In this document: positions 1-8,871 of the stretch, in pieces
Layout: every line of letters begins with the position of its first letter
Position numbering within the stretch: position 1 is the stretch's first letter
Made by a program: the position numbers and the translations under genes
The notes under the pieces: generated by a model
The model's input: only the letters and a program-made list of their open reading frames with translations
What the model was told of the DNA's origin: nothing
The model's database searches: none
Source of the DNA: Treponema sp.
Lineage (GTDB): Bacteria; Spirochaetota; Spirochaetia; Treponematales; Breznakiellaceae
Reading direction: 5' to 3'
DNA length: 64,000 bases
Assembly: GCA_009777735.1 (NCBI GenBank)
Contig: WRLF01000012.1
Coordinates: 27,504 to 91,503, forward strand

Positions 1-1360
1 TTAATGCAGCCGCTTTTGCGTCAACCGAGTTCAGGATTATTGAAAGTTTCTCTTTTTCAATGAGGTCAATAAGACGGGCTTCGGTATAGCGTTTTGCTTC
101 ATCGGTAAAGACCCCTACTGTCATACATACACCTTTGCCTGCCTTTGCTTCTTTCAAATGAGAATGAAAATCGCGGACAATCAGTTCCCCAATGGCCCCC
201 TGTGTGCGTATAAACCTGAACATTATCAGATCTGACCACTTGGGCGTGTTTACTTCCGCCAGAATATCCGCCCATTCGTTTTTATGGACCGATATATTCG
301 TCACCTTTACCTTTGCTCTTGTAAAATAAGTCATCACTATCTTTCGGCAAAGGGCGACAAAATCGGCGGATGAAGCCATCAGGAAAATCTGAAGGTTTCT
401 GTTGGCGTTAAGTTCCTGATATTTTGTTATAAGGACATTAACATCCTTGTACGAGGGGTTATCTGCTTGCAAAAGTTTGAGAACAGCCAGAGCCTTACCC
501 ATTTCGTTCTGCTTGATGTACGTGGTTGCCAGATAATACTGAAGTTCCGCAAGAATGTCAGGTTTAATATTCTGGTGCTTAAGCCCCATCTCAAAATCCT
601 GTATTGCAAGGTCATTACGGCGAACTTCAACATGGATTGTACCGGAAATAAGGCAGGCGCTGGGGCCCATCACCGGATCTACCCGGAGATGGTTGAAAAT
701 TCGCAGCGCTTGATCGGTTTGATTCGCTTCATAATAACATTCAGCCAGGGTATACAGGGATTCTTTATCATCCGGGGCAAGCTCTATTGCCTTGCGGATA
801 AAACTCATTGCTTCTTTGGGTTTTTTCAATCTGAAATAAGCATGCCCCATGTAGCGGAGTACAGCCGGGCTTTCCGGGTTCATGGCTTGTGCCATTTTGA
901 GCAATTGAATTGCTTTTTCATAGTTTTTTCGTTCAAATTCCAGTGTCCCCAAATTGAAATTTACTTCAAAATTGTTCTGCTTCAGGCTGCGCGCCATGGT
1001 AAAGCCTTTGTAAGCCTGATCGGTCATGTTTAACTTGAGTGCGGAAAGAGCGTAACGGGAATGAACCTCAAAAGCCTCTATTCCGGGAATCTGGGTCCTT
1101 GAGATTAAATCCGACAGGGTTTCATAGGCTTTCATCGCCCTGTCCCAGGACTCATCTCCAAAATAAACATCACCAAGAACCGACAGGGCTTCTGCGTCAA
1201 GGGGATTATGAGCAAGCCGTCTGTTGGCTTCCTGTAACCTGGAATCTCGGTCTTTTGAGCGTTTTTTCCCGAAAGAAGCATCTCCCTTCCGGTTCATTAT
1301 AAAAATGAAAGCACCAACAATAAGAACGAGACATACTGCTGCAATTAAAATCGGAATCAT
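1..1360 (-). CDS. TPR protein with Mrr-like C-terminal domain, 3' end cut by window
   Basis: This gene is absent from the ORF track because it runs off the left edge. I read 453 codons on the minus strand from an ATG at 1358-1360 with no stop before base 1. The protein begins with one hydrophobic segment (residues about 2-21, IPILIAAVCLVLIVGAF), then tetratricopeptide-like helices over roughly residues 45-290, for example FNLGTLEFERKNYEKAIQLL and LRYMGHAYFRLKKPKEAM. The C-terminal 110 residues resemble an Mrr-type restriction-endonuclease fold: GAIGELIVRDF, then AGKGVCMTVGVFTDEA and RLIDLIEKEKL. The usual catalytic QxK is replaced by FIR, so nuclease activity is doubtful. It is probably anchored to the inner membrane with the repeats facing one side. 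It is divergent from the LysM gene at 1450. The TPR part is secure; the Mrr assignment is by motif only. Confidence 0.75.
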   Translation of the reverse strand, partial: MIPILIAAVCLVLIVGAFIFIMNRKGDASFGKKRSKDRDSRLQEANRRLAHNPLDAEALSVLGDVYFGDESWDRAMKAYETLSDLISRTQIPGIEAFEVHSRYALSALKLNMTDQAYKGFTMARSLKQNNFEVNFNLGTLEFERKNYEKAIQLLKMAQAMNPESPAVLRYMGHAYFRLKKPKEAMSFIRKAIELAPDDKESLYTLAECYYEANQTDQALRIFNHLRVDPVMGPSACLISGTIHVEVRRNDLAIQDFEMGLKHQNIKPDILAELQYYLATTYIKQNEMGKALAVLKLLQADNPSYKDVNVLITKYQELNANRNLQIFLMASSADFVALCRKIVMTYFTRAKVKVTNISVHKNEWADILAEVNTPKWSDLIMFRFIRTQGAIGELIVRDFHSHLKEAKAGKGVCMTVGVFTDEAKRYTEARLIDLIEKEKLSIILNSVDAKAAAL

Positions 1361-1449
1361 CTTACTTTCAAGTATCGGTTTTTTTCATCTTTTATAAACC
1401 AGTTAATTTGCCGATGATTTTAGTAATGAGTTATGAAGGAGCTTGAGTG

Positions 1450-2376
1450 ATGGCAGGGACTATCGGTATTAAGATTGCTAACGGCGATTTTTATCCAATA
1501 ATTGATGAAAATTCAACGATAAAAAAACGGCTTGTTCTTACTACAGTGCATGATCGGCAGGCCAGCGTCCAAATAGATCTCTTCAGGAGTATTTCAAAAT
1601 CCATGCTTGATGCTCAATATATGGGAACCTTGATTGTCGAGAACGTGAGGCCAAAAAGCAAAGGTGAACCATCCATTGAATTGATTCTTTCATCCGGCTC
1701 AGACGGTATTATTGCCGCTGAAGCGCGTGATCTTGATGCCGGAGCAGGGGGAGAACCCCATATACTCAATGTTTCACTTAAAACAATAGCTTCAGACGGT
1801 CTGGAAGATGACTTTTCTGATTTAGGTTTTGATAATAATGCTTCGAATATTCCTGCCGGTTTATTCAGCCAGTCTTATGAAAAAAAAGAAGAAGTGCGCA
1901 AATTCCCCTGGTTTATAATGGCTCTTTCCACATTACTTGTGGTTATTGGTATTGCTTTGCTCTGGTTTTTCTTTCTGGGCGGCAGGGATACGCTGAGACA
2001 ACTGGAATCACAATGGGCGCCGCTTTCACAGGCAAGGCAGGCTGAATTATCTGCTTCATCGTCAACATTCGGGACTTCTCCGGAACAACCACCGGTTATC
2101 AGAGCACCGGGTACTCCACCTCTGTACAGGGGCTCTGATTCGGACGAACCTGTGCGTGAACGTCCGCCGGCACCTGTATCTTCGTTCAATGTTCCCGCTG
2201 TTATACCTGCTGATGGTTTTGAATATCAGATACAGTGGGATGATACCCTTTGGGATATAGCCGAAGCCTTCTATCGGACACCCTGGCTTTTCCCGGAAAT
2301 AGCAGAATTTAATAATATTCAAAATCCCGACTTGATTTTTGCAGGAAGAAGCGTCATAATTCCTCCAATAAATTAA
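1450..2376 (+). CDS. Hsp70 substrate-binding-like domain - TM - LysM membrane protein
   Basis: The protein is 308 aa from ATG 1450. A GTG at 1447 is also possible, but AAGGAG lies about 8 bases before the ATG. Residues about 4-115 resemble the beta-sandwich substrate-binding domain of DnaK: IGIKIANGDFYPIIDENSTI, then TVHDRQASVQIDL, GEPSIEL and DGIIAAEARD, which parallel DnaK's NTTI, DNQSAVTI, GxPQIEV and DGIL.VSAKD. A single membrane span follows at about 152-175, then a Pro-rich linker, then a C-terminal LysM domain (about 258-307, WDDTLWDIAEAFYRTP to GRSVIIPP). No ATPase domain is present. The likely topology is SBD in the cytoplasm and LysM on periplasmic peptidoglycan. It sits 14 bp before a lytic transglycosylase, suggesting an envelope role. 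LysM and TM are clear; the SBD match is by eye. Confidence 0.8.
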   Translation: MAGTIGIKIANGDFYPIIDENSTIKKRLVLTTVHDRQASVQIDLFRSISKSMLDAQYMGTLIVENVRPKSKGEPSIELILSSGSDGIIAAEARDLDAGAGGEPHILNVSLKTIASDGLEDDFSDLGFDNNASNIPAGLFSQSYEKKEEVRKFPWFIMALSTLLVVIGIALLWFFFLGGRDTLRQLESQWAPLSQARQAELSASSSTFGTSPEQPPVIRAPGTPPLYRGSDSDEPVRERPPAPVSSFNVPAVIPADGFEYQIQWDDTLWDIAEAFYRTPWLFPEIAEFNNIQNPDLIFAGRSVIIPPIN

Positions 2377-2390
2377 TAGGTTGCCATTTT

Positions 2391-4502
2391 ATGTTTAAAT
2401 CTCTTGCCGCATGTTTTGTCGTGCTATTTCTGTGCTTAAATTCGTGTATGAGTGTTACAACAGTACTTTCATTAACCTCATGTGAAACAACAACAAAGGA
2501 TAGTGCTGATGAATTCTACAAAGGCCTTAAAATGAGGCATGCAGGGCAAATTACAGAAGCTATCGCTTATTTTGAACAAGCTCTGGGTGAACAAAATACC
2601 TATATTGCCGCTGCTGCAGCCACTGAACTGTTAAGTTTGTTTTCTGCCGGAGCAGAGATTTCGGCAATGGAACAGGCCAGGGAGAAAACAGCAGGAATTT
2701 GGGCGGCTGCTTTGGATGCACTGGAACAGCCTGAAAACAAGGAAAAAATTCTTGATCTGGTTCTGGGGAACGGAAGTCGCCCGCTTGATGAAGCCTCATT
2801 GTACGCACTGCGGGAATTCCGTACTTTTCATAATGCAAATGCCGGCGCTTCCGGTCCACTCAGTGCCGTGGAAAACGCTGTTGTCGACGGCCGTATTGCC
2901 GCTGCCCGTTCCAGTTACACCGACGCCCTGGCATATTTCAGAATCGCCCTGGCAGATTCACCGTTGATTTTTTTCCGTTATCCTCTCCTCATTACTGATC
3001 TGGGAAACAGTTTTCAGTACACAGCAACGGGCAGGGAAGGGATAGAGCTGTTCCAGAGATGGGAAAGAGAAATTTCTGCAAATGCGGCAATGCGGAATGC
3101 CATCCCTGCAGGTGAAGAAAACAATGTACGTTATCGGCTTGTATATCATATGGGAAGAATAGCCAGACAGCGCGGGCAGAGCGGAATTGAATTCTTTGAA
3201 CGGGCGGTACCTCTTGCACAATCGCTCCCCGGAGAAATGGCTGATCCGCAGATAAACGCCTGTATTTGGTACATTTTAGATGGTTCTCTCGAACCTTCCC
3301 GCGGCGGTAATCCCGACAGAATAATCAGGAATGTGGAAAGATACGCTCCCCAGTGGCGCAGTGACACTCATTTTGCCGATGTGTTTGACCGGCTGGCGCG
3401 TGAGCTGCTCATTGGACAGCAATGGGGAAATATGCTGCGTGTTTTTACATTGGTGCGGAATAGTTCACGTTCGGTAACAGCACGATTCGCCTGGATTATC
3501 GGCAGATCAATAGAGGATGGGCTTTTTTCCGGGGCGGATATGAGGCAGGCCAATACTATCCTGGCTTCTGAACCGGCAACGGTTCCGGGTGAACCGCCCG
3601 GAAAAGCATTTCTGCGTATTGCTTACAATGTTGCGCCCATTTCGGCAACTTTGGGCAATCAGACTCTGTATTTCCGCTGGCTGGGTGCAGTAGCCGTTGA
3701 TGAGCCTTTTCTTTCACTGCCGGTAACATCGCCGGCAGAAGTTCAACCGGAATACAGCGATGCACTGTTGTTCCTTCTGGGTTTTTTTGATAATGATGCC
3801 GTGCAATTTGCTCCCCGGTTTATTAGGGCAATGGAAAACGATATTTCCACGGATGAATTGCGCTGCATTGCCGGAGCGCTGGCCGCAGTAGGGCAATACC
3901 AGGAATCAATACGGATGGTATCTGCATATTCAAGACGGAACGGTCATCAAATTACCAGACGGGATATGGAACTGTCGTATCCAAATCCGCACAGGGAATA
4001 TGTTGAACATTATGCGCGGATTATGGGGATTGAACCGGCAGTTATGTTTGGCCTTATCCGCATAGAAAGCGCGTTTAACCCCATTGCCGTCTCCCGATCC
4101 GGAGCTGTTGGTCTTACCCAGCTTATGCCCGCCACCGCCCGTGAAGTGGCAACGCGAATCCGCAATGAGGGAGGCCCTGATTATTTCCTCGGCGAAAATG
4201 CGGAAGCTGCAGCAGATAATGATGAAGAAACCGCGAATCTTGCACGTAATATGCGTAATCCGGCGGCGAACATCCACATTGGCACCGATTATCTTGCCTA
4301 TCTCATCAACAACCGGATGCATGATCTTCTGCTTGCATTGCATGCATATAATGGTGGTTTTGGCCGTGTGAATCGCTGGCGTGCCGCTTCTCCCTTTCCG
4401 GTAGACCTGTTCGCGGAAACTATCCCGATTACCGAAACAAGAGGTTATGGCAGAAATGTTTTGGCTTCTGCCGCTGTGTACAGGGAATTGTATTACCGCT
4501 AA
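2391..4502 (+). CDS. Lytic murein transglycosylase, Slt70-like
   Basis: A 703-aa exported protein. The first 25 residues are a signal sequence with candidate lipobox cysteines (LNSC near residue 19). Residues 45-500 are helical, with TPR-like repeats (EFYKGLKMRHAGQITEAIAYF), matching the superhelical part of Slt70-type enzymes. The C-terminal SLT domain has the catalytic glutamate in GLIRIESAFNPIAVS (about residue 560), the GLTQLMPATA motif, and ALHAYNGGFGRV. It cleaves the MurNAc-GlcNAc bond of peptidoglycan with formation of 1,6-anhydroMurNAc. It follows the LysM/SBD gene by 14 bp and probably shares its transcript. The start has no strong ribosome-binding site, consistent with translation in an operon. 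Confidence 0.88.
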   Translation: MFKSLAACFVVLFLCLNSCMSVTTVLSLTSCETTTKDSADEFYKGLKMRHAGQITEAIAYFEQALGEQNTYIAAAAATELLSLFSAGAEISAMEQAREKTAGIWAAALDALEQPENKEKILDLVLGNGSRPLDEASLYALREFRTFHNANAGASGPLSAVENAVVDGRIAAARSSYTDALAYFRIALADSPLIFFRYPLLITDLGNSFQYTATGREGIELFQRWEREISANAAMRNAIPAGEENNVRYRLVYHMGRIARQRGQSGIEFFERAVPLAQSLPGEMADPQINACIWYILDGSLEPSRGGNPDRIIRNVERYAPQWRSDTHFADVFDRLARELLIGQQWGNMLRVFTLVRNSSRSVTARFAWIIGRSIEDGLFSGADMRQANTILASEPATVPGEPPGKAFLRIAYNVAPISATLGNQTLYFRWLGAVAVDEPFLSLPVTSPAEVQPEYSDALLFLLGFFDNDAVQFAPRFIRAMENDISTDELRCIAGALAAVGQYQESIRMVSAYSRRNGHQITRRDMELSYPNPHREYVEHYARIMGIEPAVMFGLIRIESAFNPIAVSRSGAVGLTQLMPATAREVATRIRNEGGPDYFLGENAEAAADNDEETANLARNMRNPAANIHIGTDYLAYLINNRMHDLLLALHAYNGGFGRVNRWRAASPFPVDLFAETIPITETRGYGRNVLASAAVYRELYYR

Positions 4503-4504
4503 CA

Positions 4505-4529
4505 CGAGACAACTAACCGAGTTGTCTCG
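4505..4529. terminator. 10-bp hairpin between convergent genes
   Basis: A perfect inverted repeat, CGAGACAACT / AGTTGTCTCG with loop AACCG, fills the 35-bp gap between the converging transglycosylase and purD genes. There is no strong T-run on either side, so it is a weak intrinsic terminator or a 3'-end stabilising hairpin serving both strands. Confidence 0.6.
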
Positions 4530-4537
4530 CAAGACTA

Positions 4538-5893
4538 TTACTCTTTTCCAATATCCTTGCGATACCCCATGCCTTCAAAACTGATTGCTTCAAGCCCCCG
4601 GTAAGCGGCGGAAAAAGCTTCTTCGGCATTGGGTCCATAAGCAGAAACGGTCAATACCCTGCCTCCCGTTGTCCGCAGCGGAGCGTCTTCGGCAGCACTT
4701 TCAGCGGCGCCGCTGATGAAAATTTTTCCGCCGGTTTTTTCCATCGCTGCCGCGTCAATGGTAATGGTATCGCCTTTACGATAGGGGCCGGGGTAGCCGC
4801 TGGATACCGCGACCGGTGCACAGACTGCGCCCGGTTTCCAGGCAAGCGAAAAATCCCTGCTTTCGAGTATTGCCGTACAGAGATCGGTCAGGTCGAAATC
4901 CATTAACGGCAGTACCGCCTGGGTTTCGGGGTCGCCAAGGCGCACATTGTATTCCAGCAGGTAACAGCGGTCTTCGTTCACCATTACCCCAAAAAAAATA
5001 AAACCCCGGTAATCCAGGTTCTCAGCTATCATGCCGTTAAGCGTAGGCTGTAAAATCGATGTTAAAAAATCATTTTGTGCTGCCTGAGAAAAATCGGGGA
5101 CAGGAGCTATGGCGCCCATGCCGCCGGTATTCGGTCCTTGTGCACCTTCAAAGCGGCGCTTGTGATCCCTGGCAGAAATGAACGGTAAAATATACCCGCC
5201 GCTGCCGGTAATGCGCCTGTCTGCCGACGGACAGGATACCGCCGCCAGCACGGATATTTCTTTCCCTGTAAGAAATTCCTCCAGCAACACCGAGTTTCCC
5301 GCATCGCCCAGACTTTTGTCCCGCATGAAAGAAACAAGTGTTTCCTCGGCCTGGGCTAAACTCTGCGCTATGACCACGCCTTTTCCCGCTGCAAGGCCGT
5401 CTGCCTTAATCACCAGGGGCGCGCCGCCCGGAGGTGGCGTGGCTTTTCCGGCATGAGCCTCAAAATGTTCAGCCGCAAAGGAAAGCGCTGCTTCAAAGCT
5501 GGTAAAGTTGCTGCTTTTCGCGGCACGCACCCCGTATTTTGCCATAAATGCCTTTGAATACATTTTGCTGGATTCAAGCTGCGCCGCCTTTTTTCCCGGT
5601 CCGACCACCGCAAGCCCTGCTTCACGGAATGTATCTGCAATGCCTTCGGCAAGGGGCAGTTCCGGACCAATGACGGTTATATCTATGTTTTCCCGCAGGG
5701 CAAATGCTTTCAGTTCTTGCTGCCCAGCCGCAGAAGCCGGATCCGCTGTGAGCGGCACATTCTCGCACCGTGCTTCCTGTGCTGTCCCCCCGTTCCCCGG
5801 CCCGACAAACACTTTTTCAGTCTTTGGCGATTGAGCAAATTTCCAGGTCAGTGCGTGTTCCCGCCCTCCTGAACCAACGATAAGAATTTTCAT
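4538..5893 (-). CDS. purD: Phosphoribosylamine-glycine ligase
   Basis: PurD joins glycine to 5-phosphoribosylamine using ATP, the second step of purine synthesis, in the cytoplasm. The track ORF is over-extended by 106 codons into gnd. The true start is ATG 5891-5893 (MKILIVGSGGREHAL), leaving 451 aa, close to the family's usual 420-450. The N-terminal domain shows GSGGREHAL; the ATP-grasp core shows VIKADGLAAGKGV and GGMGAIAPVP; the C-terminal part has VRLGDPETQAVLPL. Only one base separates it from the gnd stop, so the two are co-transcribed and probably translationally coupled. The reading frame is intact. Confidence 0.95.
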   Translation of the reverse strand: MKILIVGSGGREHALTWKFAQSPKTEKVFVGPGNGGTAQEARCENVPLTADPASAAGQQELKAFALRENIDITVIGPELPLAEGIADTFREAGLAVVGPGKKAAQLESSKMYSKAFMAKYGVRAAKSSNFTSFEAALSFAAEHFEAHAGKATPPPGGAPLVIKADGLAAGKGVVIAQSLAQAEETLVSFMRDKSLGDAGNSVLLEEFLTGKEISVLAAVSCPSADRRITGSGGYILPFISARDHKRRFEGAQGPNTGGMGAIAPVPDFSQAAQNDFLTSILQPTLNGMIAENLDYRGFIFFGVMVNEDRCYLLEYNVRLGDPETQAVLPLMDFDLTDLCTAILESRDFSLAWKPGAVCAPVAVSSGYPGPYRKGDTITIDAAAMEKTGGKIFISGAAESAAEDAPLRTTGGRVLTVSAYGPNAEEAFSAAYRGLEAISFEGMGYRKDIGKE

Positions 5894-5894
5894 C

Positions 5895-7364
5895 TTAAAC
5901 CGTATATGTCGAAGCGCTGGTCGTTCCGCCTTGTCCGGTCCAGTTCGTGTGGAAGAACTCGCCGCGGGGTTTGTCGGTACGCTCATACGTGTGCGCGCCA
6001 AAGTAATCCCGCTGGGCCTGCAGCAGGTTTGCCGGAAGCCGCTCGCTGCGGTAACCGTCAAAGTAGGCAAGTGCGCTGGAATAAGCCGGAACAGGAATCC
6101 CGTTTTGCACTGCCGCTGTAACAACCCGCCGCCACGAGGATTGGGCATCTTCAAGTACCCCGGTAAAGAAAGGATCAAGCAGCAGGTTTTCCAGGTTGGG
6201 GTTTTTATCAAAGGCCTCTTTGATTTTTCCGAGGAAGACCGACCGGATAATGCAGCCGCCGCGCCATATCATGGCAATGCCGCCGTTATTAAGGTTCCAT
6301 TTGTATTCTTTTGCCGCTTCACGCATCAGCAAATAGCCCTGGGCATACGAAACAACCTTGGATGCATACAGCGCTTTTTCCAGGTCTTTGATGAATGCGG
6401 CCTTATCCGCCGCAGCGGTGATTTTTGGCGCCGAAAACACTTTTGATGCACGTACCCGTTCATCTTTTACTGCGGAAAGGCAGCGCCCAAAAACCGCTTC
6501 TCCTATGAGGGTAAGCGGTACACCAAGGGTTAGGGCGGAAATGCCCGTCCACTTGCCCGTACCTTTCTGCCCGGCAGTGTCAAGGATTTTTTCTACAAGC
6601 GGCCCGCCATCAGTATCTTTGTACCGGAGGATGTCTCGGGTTATTTCAATCAGATAGCTGCCGAGGCTGCCGTTGTTCCACTCGTCAAAGACATCGCCCA
6701 TTGCATCACCGGAAAGACCAAGGACATTTTTCATAAGGTCGTAGGTTTCACAGATTAACTGCATGTCGCCGTATTCAATGCCGTTATGAACCATTTTAAC
6801 AAAATGCCCGGCGCCGTTTTCTCCCACCCATTCGCAGCATGGAACATTTTCTGCCCCGTCCGCGTCAACCTTGGCGGAGATTGCCTGAAACACCGGCTTT
6901 ACCGCAGGCCATGCCGCAGGGGAACCGCCGGGCATAATCGAAGGCCCTTTTAACGCGCCTTCTTCGCCGCCTGAAACGCCGGTACCTATATACAACAATC
7001 CTTTGGACTCAACATAAGCAGTGCGCCGGATTGTGTCCTCAAAATTGGAATTCCCGCCGTCAATGATAATGTCACCTTTTTCAAATACGGCAAGAAGCTG
7101 TTCAATGGCATCATCCACCGGCTGACCCGCTTTTACCATGATAAATGCCTTGCGCGGGCTGCTCAGGTTTGCCGCCAGCTCTTCCATGCTGTGGCAGCCG
7201 GTGATTTTTTTTCCGGCGCCTCTGCCCTGTACAAAATCGTCTACTTTCGAGGTAGTCCGGTTATAGACCGCCACGGAAAAGCCCTTGCTTTCCATGTTTA
7301 ATACGAGGTTTTCACCCATGACTGCCAGCCCGATAAGGCCGATGTCTGCTTTTGCATTTCCCAT
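5895..7364 (-). CDS. gnd: 6-phosphogluconate dehydrogenase, decarboxylating
   Basis: A 489-aa full-length enzyme of the oxidative pentose phosphate pathway: 6-phosphogluconate + NADP+ to ribulose 5-phosphate + CO2 + NADPH. The N-terminal Rossmann fold has GLAVMGENLVLNMESKG; the substrate site has GVSGGEEGALKGPSIMPGG; catalytic residues lie in GAGHFVKMVHNGIEYGDMQ; the C-terminal tail has RRDYFGAH-type sequence (QRDYFGAHTYERTD). AGGAG precedes the ATG by about 7 bases. It sits between the CsgG-like lipoprotein gene (19 bp upstream) and purD (1 bp downstream). The NADPH and pentose supply fits the neighbouring purine gene. Confidence 0.96.
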   Translation of the reverse strand: MGNAKADIGLIGLAVMGENLVLNMESKGFSVAVYNRTTSKVDDFVQGRGAGKKITGCHSMEELAANLSSPRKAFIMVKAGQPVDDAIEQLLAVFEKGDIIIDGGNSNFEDTIRRTAYVESKGLLYIGTGVSGGEEGALKGPSIMPGGSPAAWPAVKPVFQAISAKVDADGAENVPCCEWVGENGAGHFVKMVHNGIEYGDMQLICETYDLMKNVLGLSGDAMGDVFDEWNNGSLGSYLIEITRDILRYKDTDGGPLVEKILDTAGQKGTGKWTGISALTLGVPLTLIGEAVFGRCLSAVKDERVRASKVFSAPKITAAADKAAFIKDLEKALYASKVVSYAQGYLLMREAAKEYKWNLNNGGIAMIWRGGCIIRSVFLGKIKEAFDKNPNLENLLLDPFFTGVLEDAQSSWRRVVTAAVQNGIPVPAYSSALAYFDGYRSERLPANLLQAQRDYFGAHTYERTDKPRGEFFHTNWTGQGGTTSASTYTV

Positions 7365-7383
7365 AATTTTCTCCTTTGTATTT

Positions 7384-8706
7384 CTATAAATTCATTTCAT
7401 TCGTTTGCGGTGATTGATAGATCACGGTATTCCGCTCAAGATCGATCATCCGTACAGAAAGGCGCCTCATTGAACCAATCCCGTAAACAGAGATCAGGAC
7501 AAATGTATTTACCCCGGCTTCACGTCCTATGCTTACCAGTTCATGGTCGCTGACATATCCCATTAGCTGATAATTCCTTTCAGCATCCAGCAATGCCCTG
7601 TTACTTCTGTCAACAATGGTAACATTTCTTGATTGCAGCCCTGCAGTGATACTGTTGGTAATAAATTCGGCAAGATCCCTGTCACTTTCGGAATTGTTTA
7701 TCAGTGCAACCCTTGCCGCATTCGGTAAGTGTGCAAAAATCGTATTAATCATTAATGTGATTACTGCGTCCCGCTGGTTTTGGGTTTCCCTGAAACCGGA
7801 AACCGCATCCGCTTCACTCATTGTTCTTCTTATTCGCGCTACTTCCGCAGATGCTCTTGGATTACTGGTCTCACTAAAAATTCTTTCAAAAAATACGGCA
7901 GCTCCGTTCATATCTCCCTGCGCTTCGATGAGAATGCCGGTATTGTATGCGGCTGCAAAGCTGTTCGTATCCCGGTAAATTCCCAGAAATTCCTCCTGGG
8001 CGTTTCTGTAATTACCTGATCTTGTCAGCGACATGGCGTTTTTTGCCCGCTGCTTGACAACTTTGTCTTTGGATGTTTCTCTCATAAGCTGACGGCGCTC
8101 CGTGACCGAATACGGCGCCAAATCGCGGTTAAGGTTTGCCATGTTTCTTGATATAATAGTATCAATCATGCTTTCCGGCGTTGCCAACTTAACCTGTTCT
8201 TCATTAGAGTCTGACCGTTTGTCCGATTTTGTTATTATTCCGATTATGCTTCCGTCTCTTGCCCGGGTAAGCCGGTAATTAAACGACATTTCGACTTCCC
8301 GTTCGTAGACCGTATACTTTATTTCATTGCCGTCTCTGTCTTTTCTTGTTTGCTCACTCGAAGAATTATTTACAGTCAATGAAACAACCTGCCCGGTAAA
8401 AAGAGCGTCAACGTGATTACCGATATTCTCATTAACGGAACGAAGCCGTGCAATTTCCGGGTAAGCTATTACATTAAAATGACCCATTGCATGAATATTT
8501 GTTGTTGCCGTTGTAGTTAAGTTATTTGCAGCGATTCTTTGCAGTGCAGAATAGTCCGATACAGTAAACGGCTCTATGGAGATACTTTGCAGTCCCCTGG
8601 TATCCAGATTAGGAAGCCGCTGCACCTGTACAGGTACTGATGTTACGCATCCTCCAAGAATAACCGCCAATACAATGAGCGCCCATAATGGCATTTTTTC
8701 TTTCAT
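7384..8706 (-). CDS. CsgG/LpoB-like lipoprotein
   Basis: A 440-aa lipoprotein. The start is ATG 8704-8706, after an AGAGAGGG ribosome-binding site; the track's longer start is not supported. The signal peptide ends in VILGGC. Residues 30-180 and 330-440 resemble the alpha/beta fold of CsgG, LpoB and TolB-N proteins: ISIEPF, then VDALFTGQVVSLTV with an extended beta region, and later ITAGLQSRNVTIVDRSNRALLDAE and GREAGVNTFVLISVY. Between these lies a helical stretch with TPR character (AQEEFLGIYRDTNSFAAAYNTGILIEAQGDMNGAAVFFERI). The exact function is unknown; related proteins act at the outer membrane or periplasm. It is the first gene of the gnd-purD transcript and has a near-consensus promoter. 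Confidence 0.7.
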   Translation of the reverse strand: MKEKMPLWALIVLAVILGGCVTSVPVQVQRLPNLDTRGLQSISIEPFTVSDYSALQRIAANNLTTTATTNIHAMGHFNVIAYPEIARLRSVNENIGNHVDALFTGQVVSLTVNNSSSEQTRKDRDGNEIKYTVYEREVEMSFNYRLTRARDGSIIGIITKSDKRSDSNEEQVKLATPESMIDTIISRNMANLNRDLAPYSVTERRQLMRETSKDKVVKQRAKNAMSLTRSGNYRNAQEEFLGIYRDTNSFAAAYNTGILIEAQGDMNGAAVFFERIFSETSNPRASAEVARIRRTMSEADAVSGFRETQNQRDAVITLMINTIFAHLPNAARVALINNSESDRDLAEFITNSITAGLQSRNVTIVDRSNRALLDAERNYQLMGYVSDHELVSIGREAGVNTFVLISVYGIGSMRRLSVRMIDLERNTVIYQSPQTNEMNL

Positions 8707-8725
8707 GGAAACCCTCTCTGGCGGT

Positions 8726-8754
8726 ATTATATCATTTAGGTGTATGTATTGCAA
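8726..8754 (-). promoter_or_regulatory. Sigma-70-type promoter for the lipoprotein-gnd-purD operon
   Basis: On the minus strand TTGCAA, a 17-base spacer, and TATAAT with an extended TGA before it (TGATATAAT). The -10 box ends about 20 bases before ATG 8706, leaving a short leader with the AGAGAGGG site. Confidence 0.7.
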
Positions 8755-8808
8755 TCTTTAGAGAAACTTGTTACACTTCCACCATCTCGGTTGTTTTTCA
8801 TTGATAAA

Positions 8809-8848
8809 AGCCGGATTATTGTACATGCAGAGACACCGGCTGTTTTTT
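8809..8848 (+). promoter_or_regulatory. Leader hairpin followed by a T-run
   Basis: AGCCGG and CCGGCT are separated by 21 bases and followed by GTTTTTTATTTT, all upstream of the Ig-like lipoprotein gene. This has the outline of an attenuator or the terminator of a short upstream transcript. The stem is only 6 bp with a large loop, so the call is tentative. Confidence 0.3.
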
Positions 8849-8871
8849 ATTTTACAAAAGAGGAGTTTTTT

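Noticed and set aside
467-1033. 188-aa plus-strand ORF in the track
   Set aside because: It is antisense to the truncated TPR gene, whose minus-strand frame shows clear TPR repeats.
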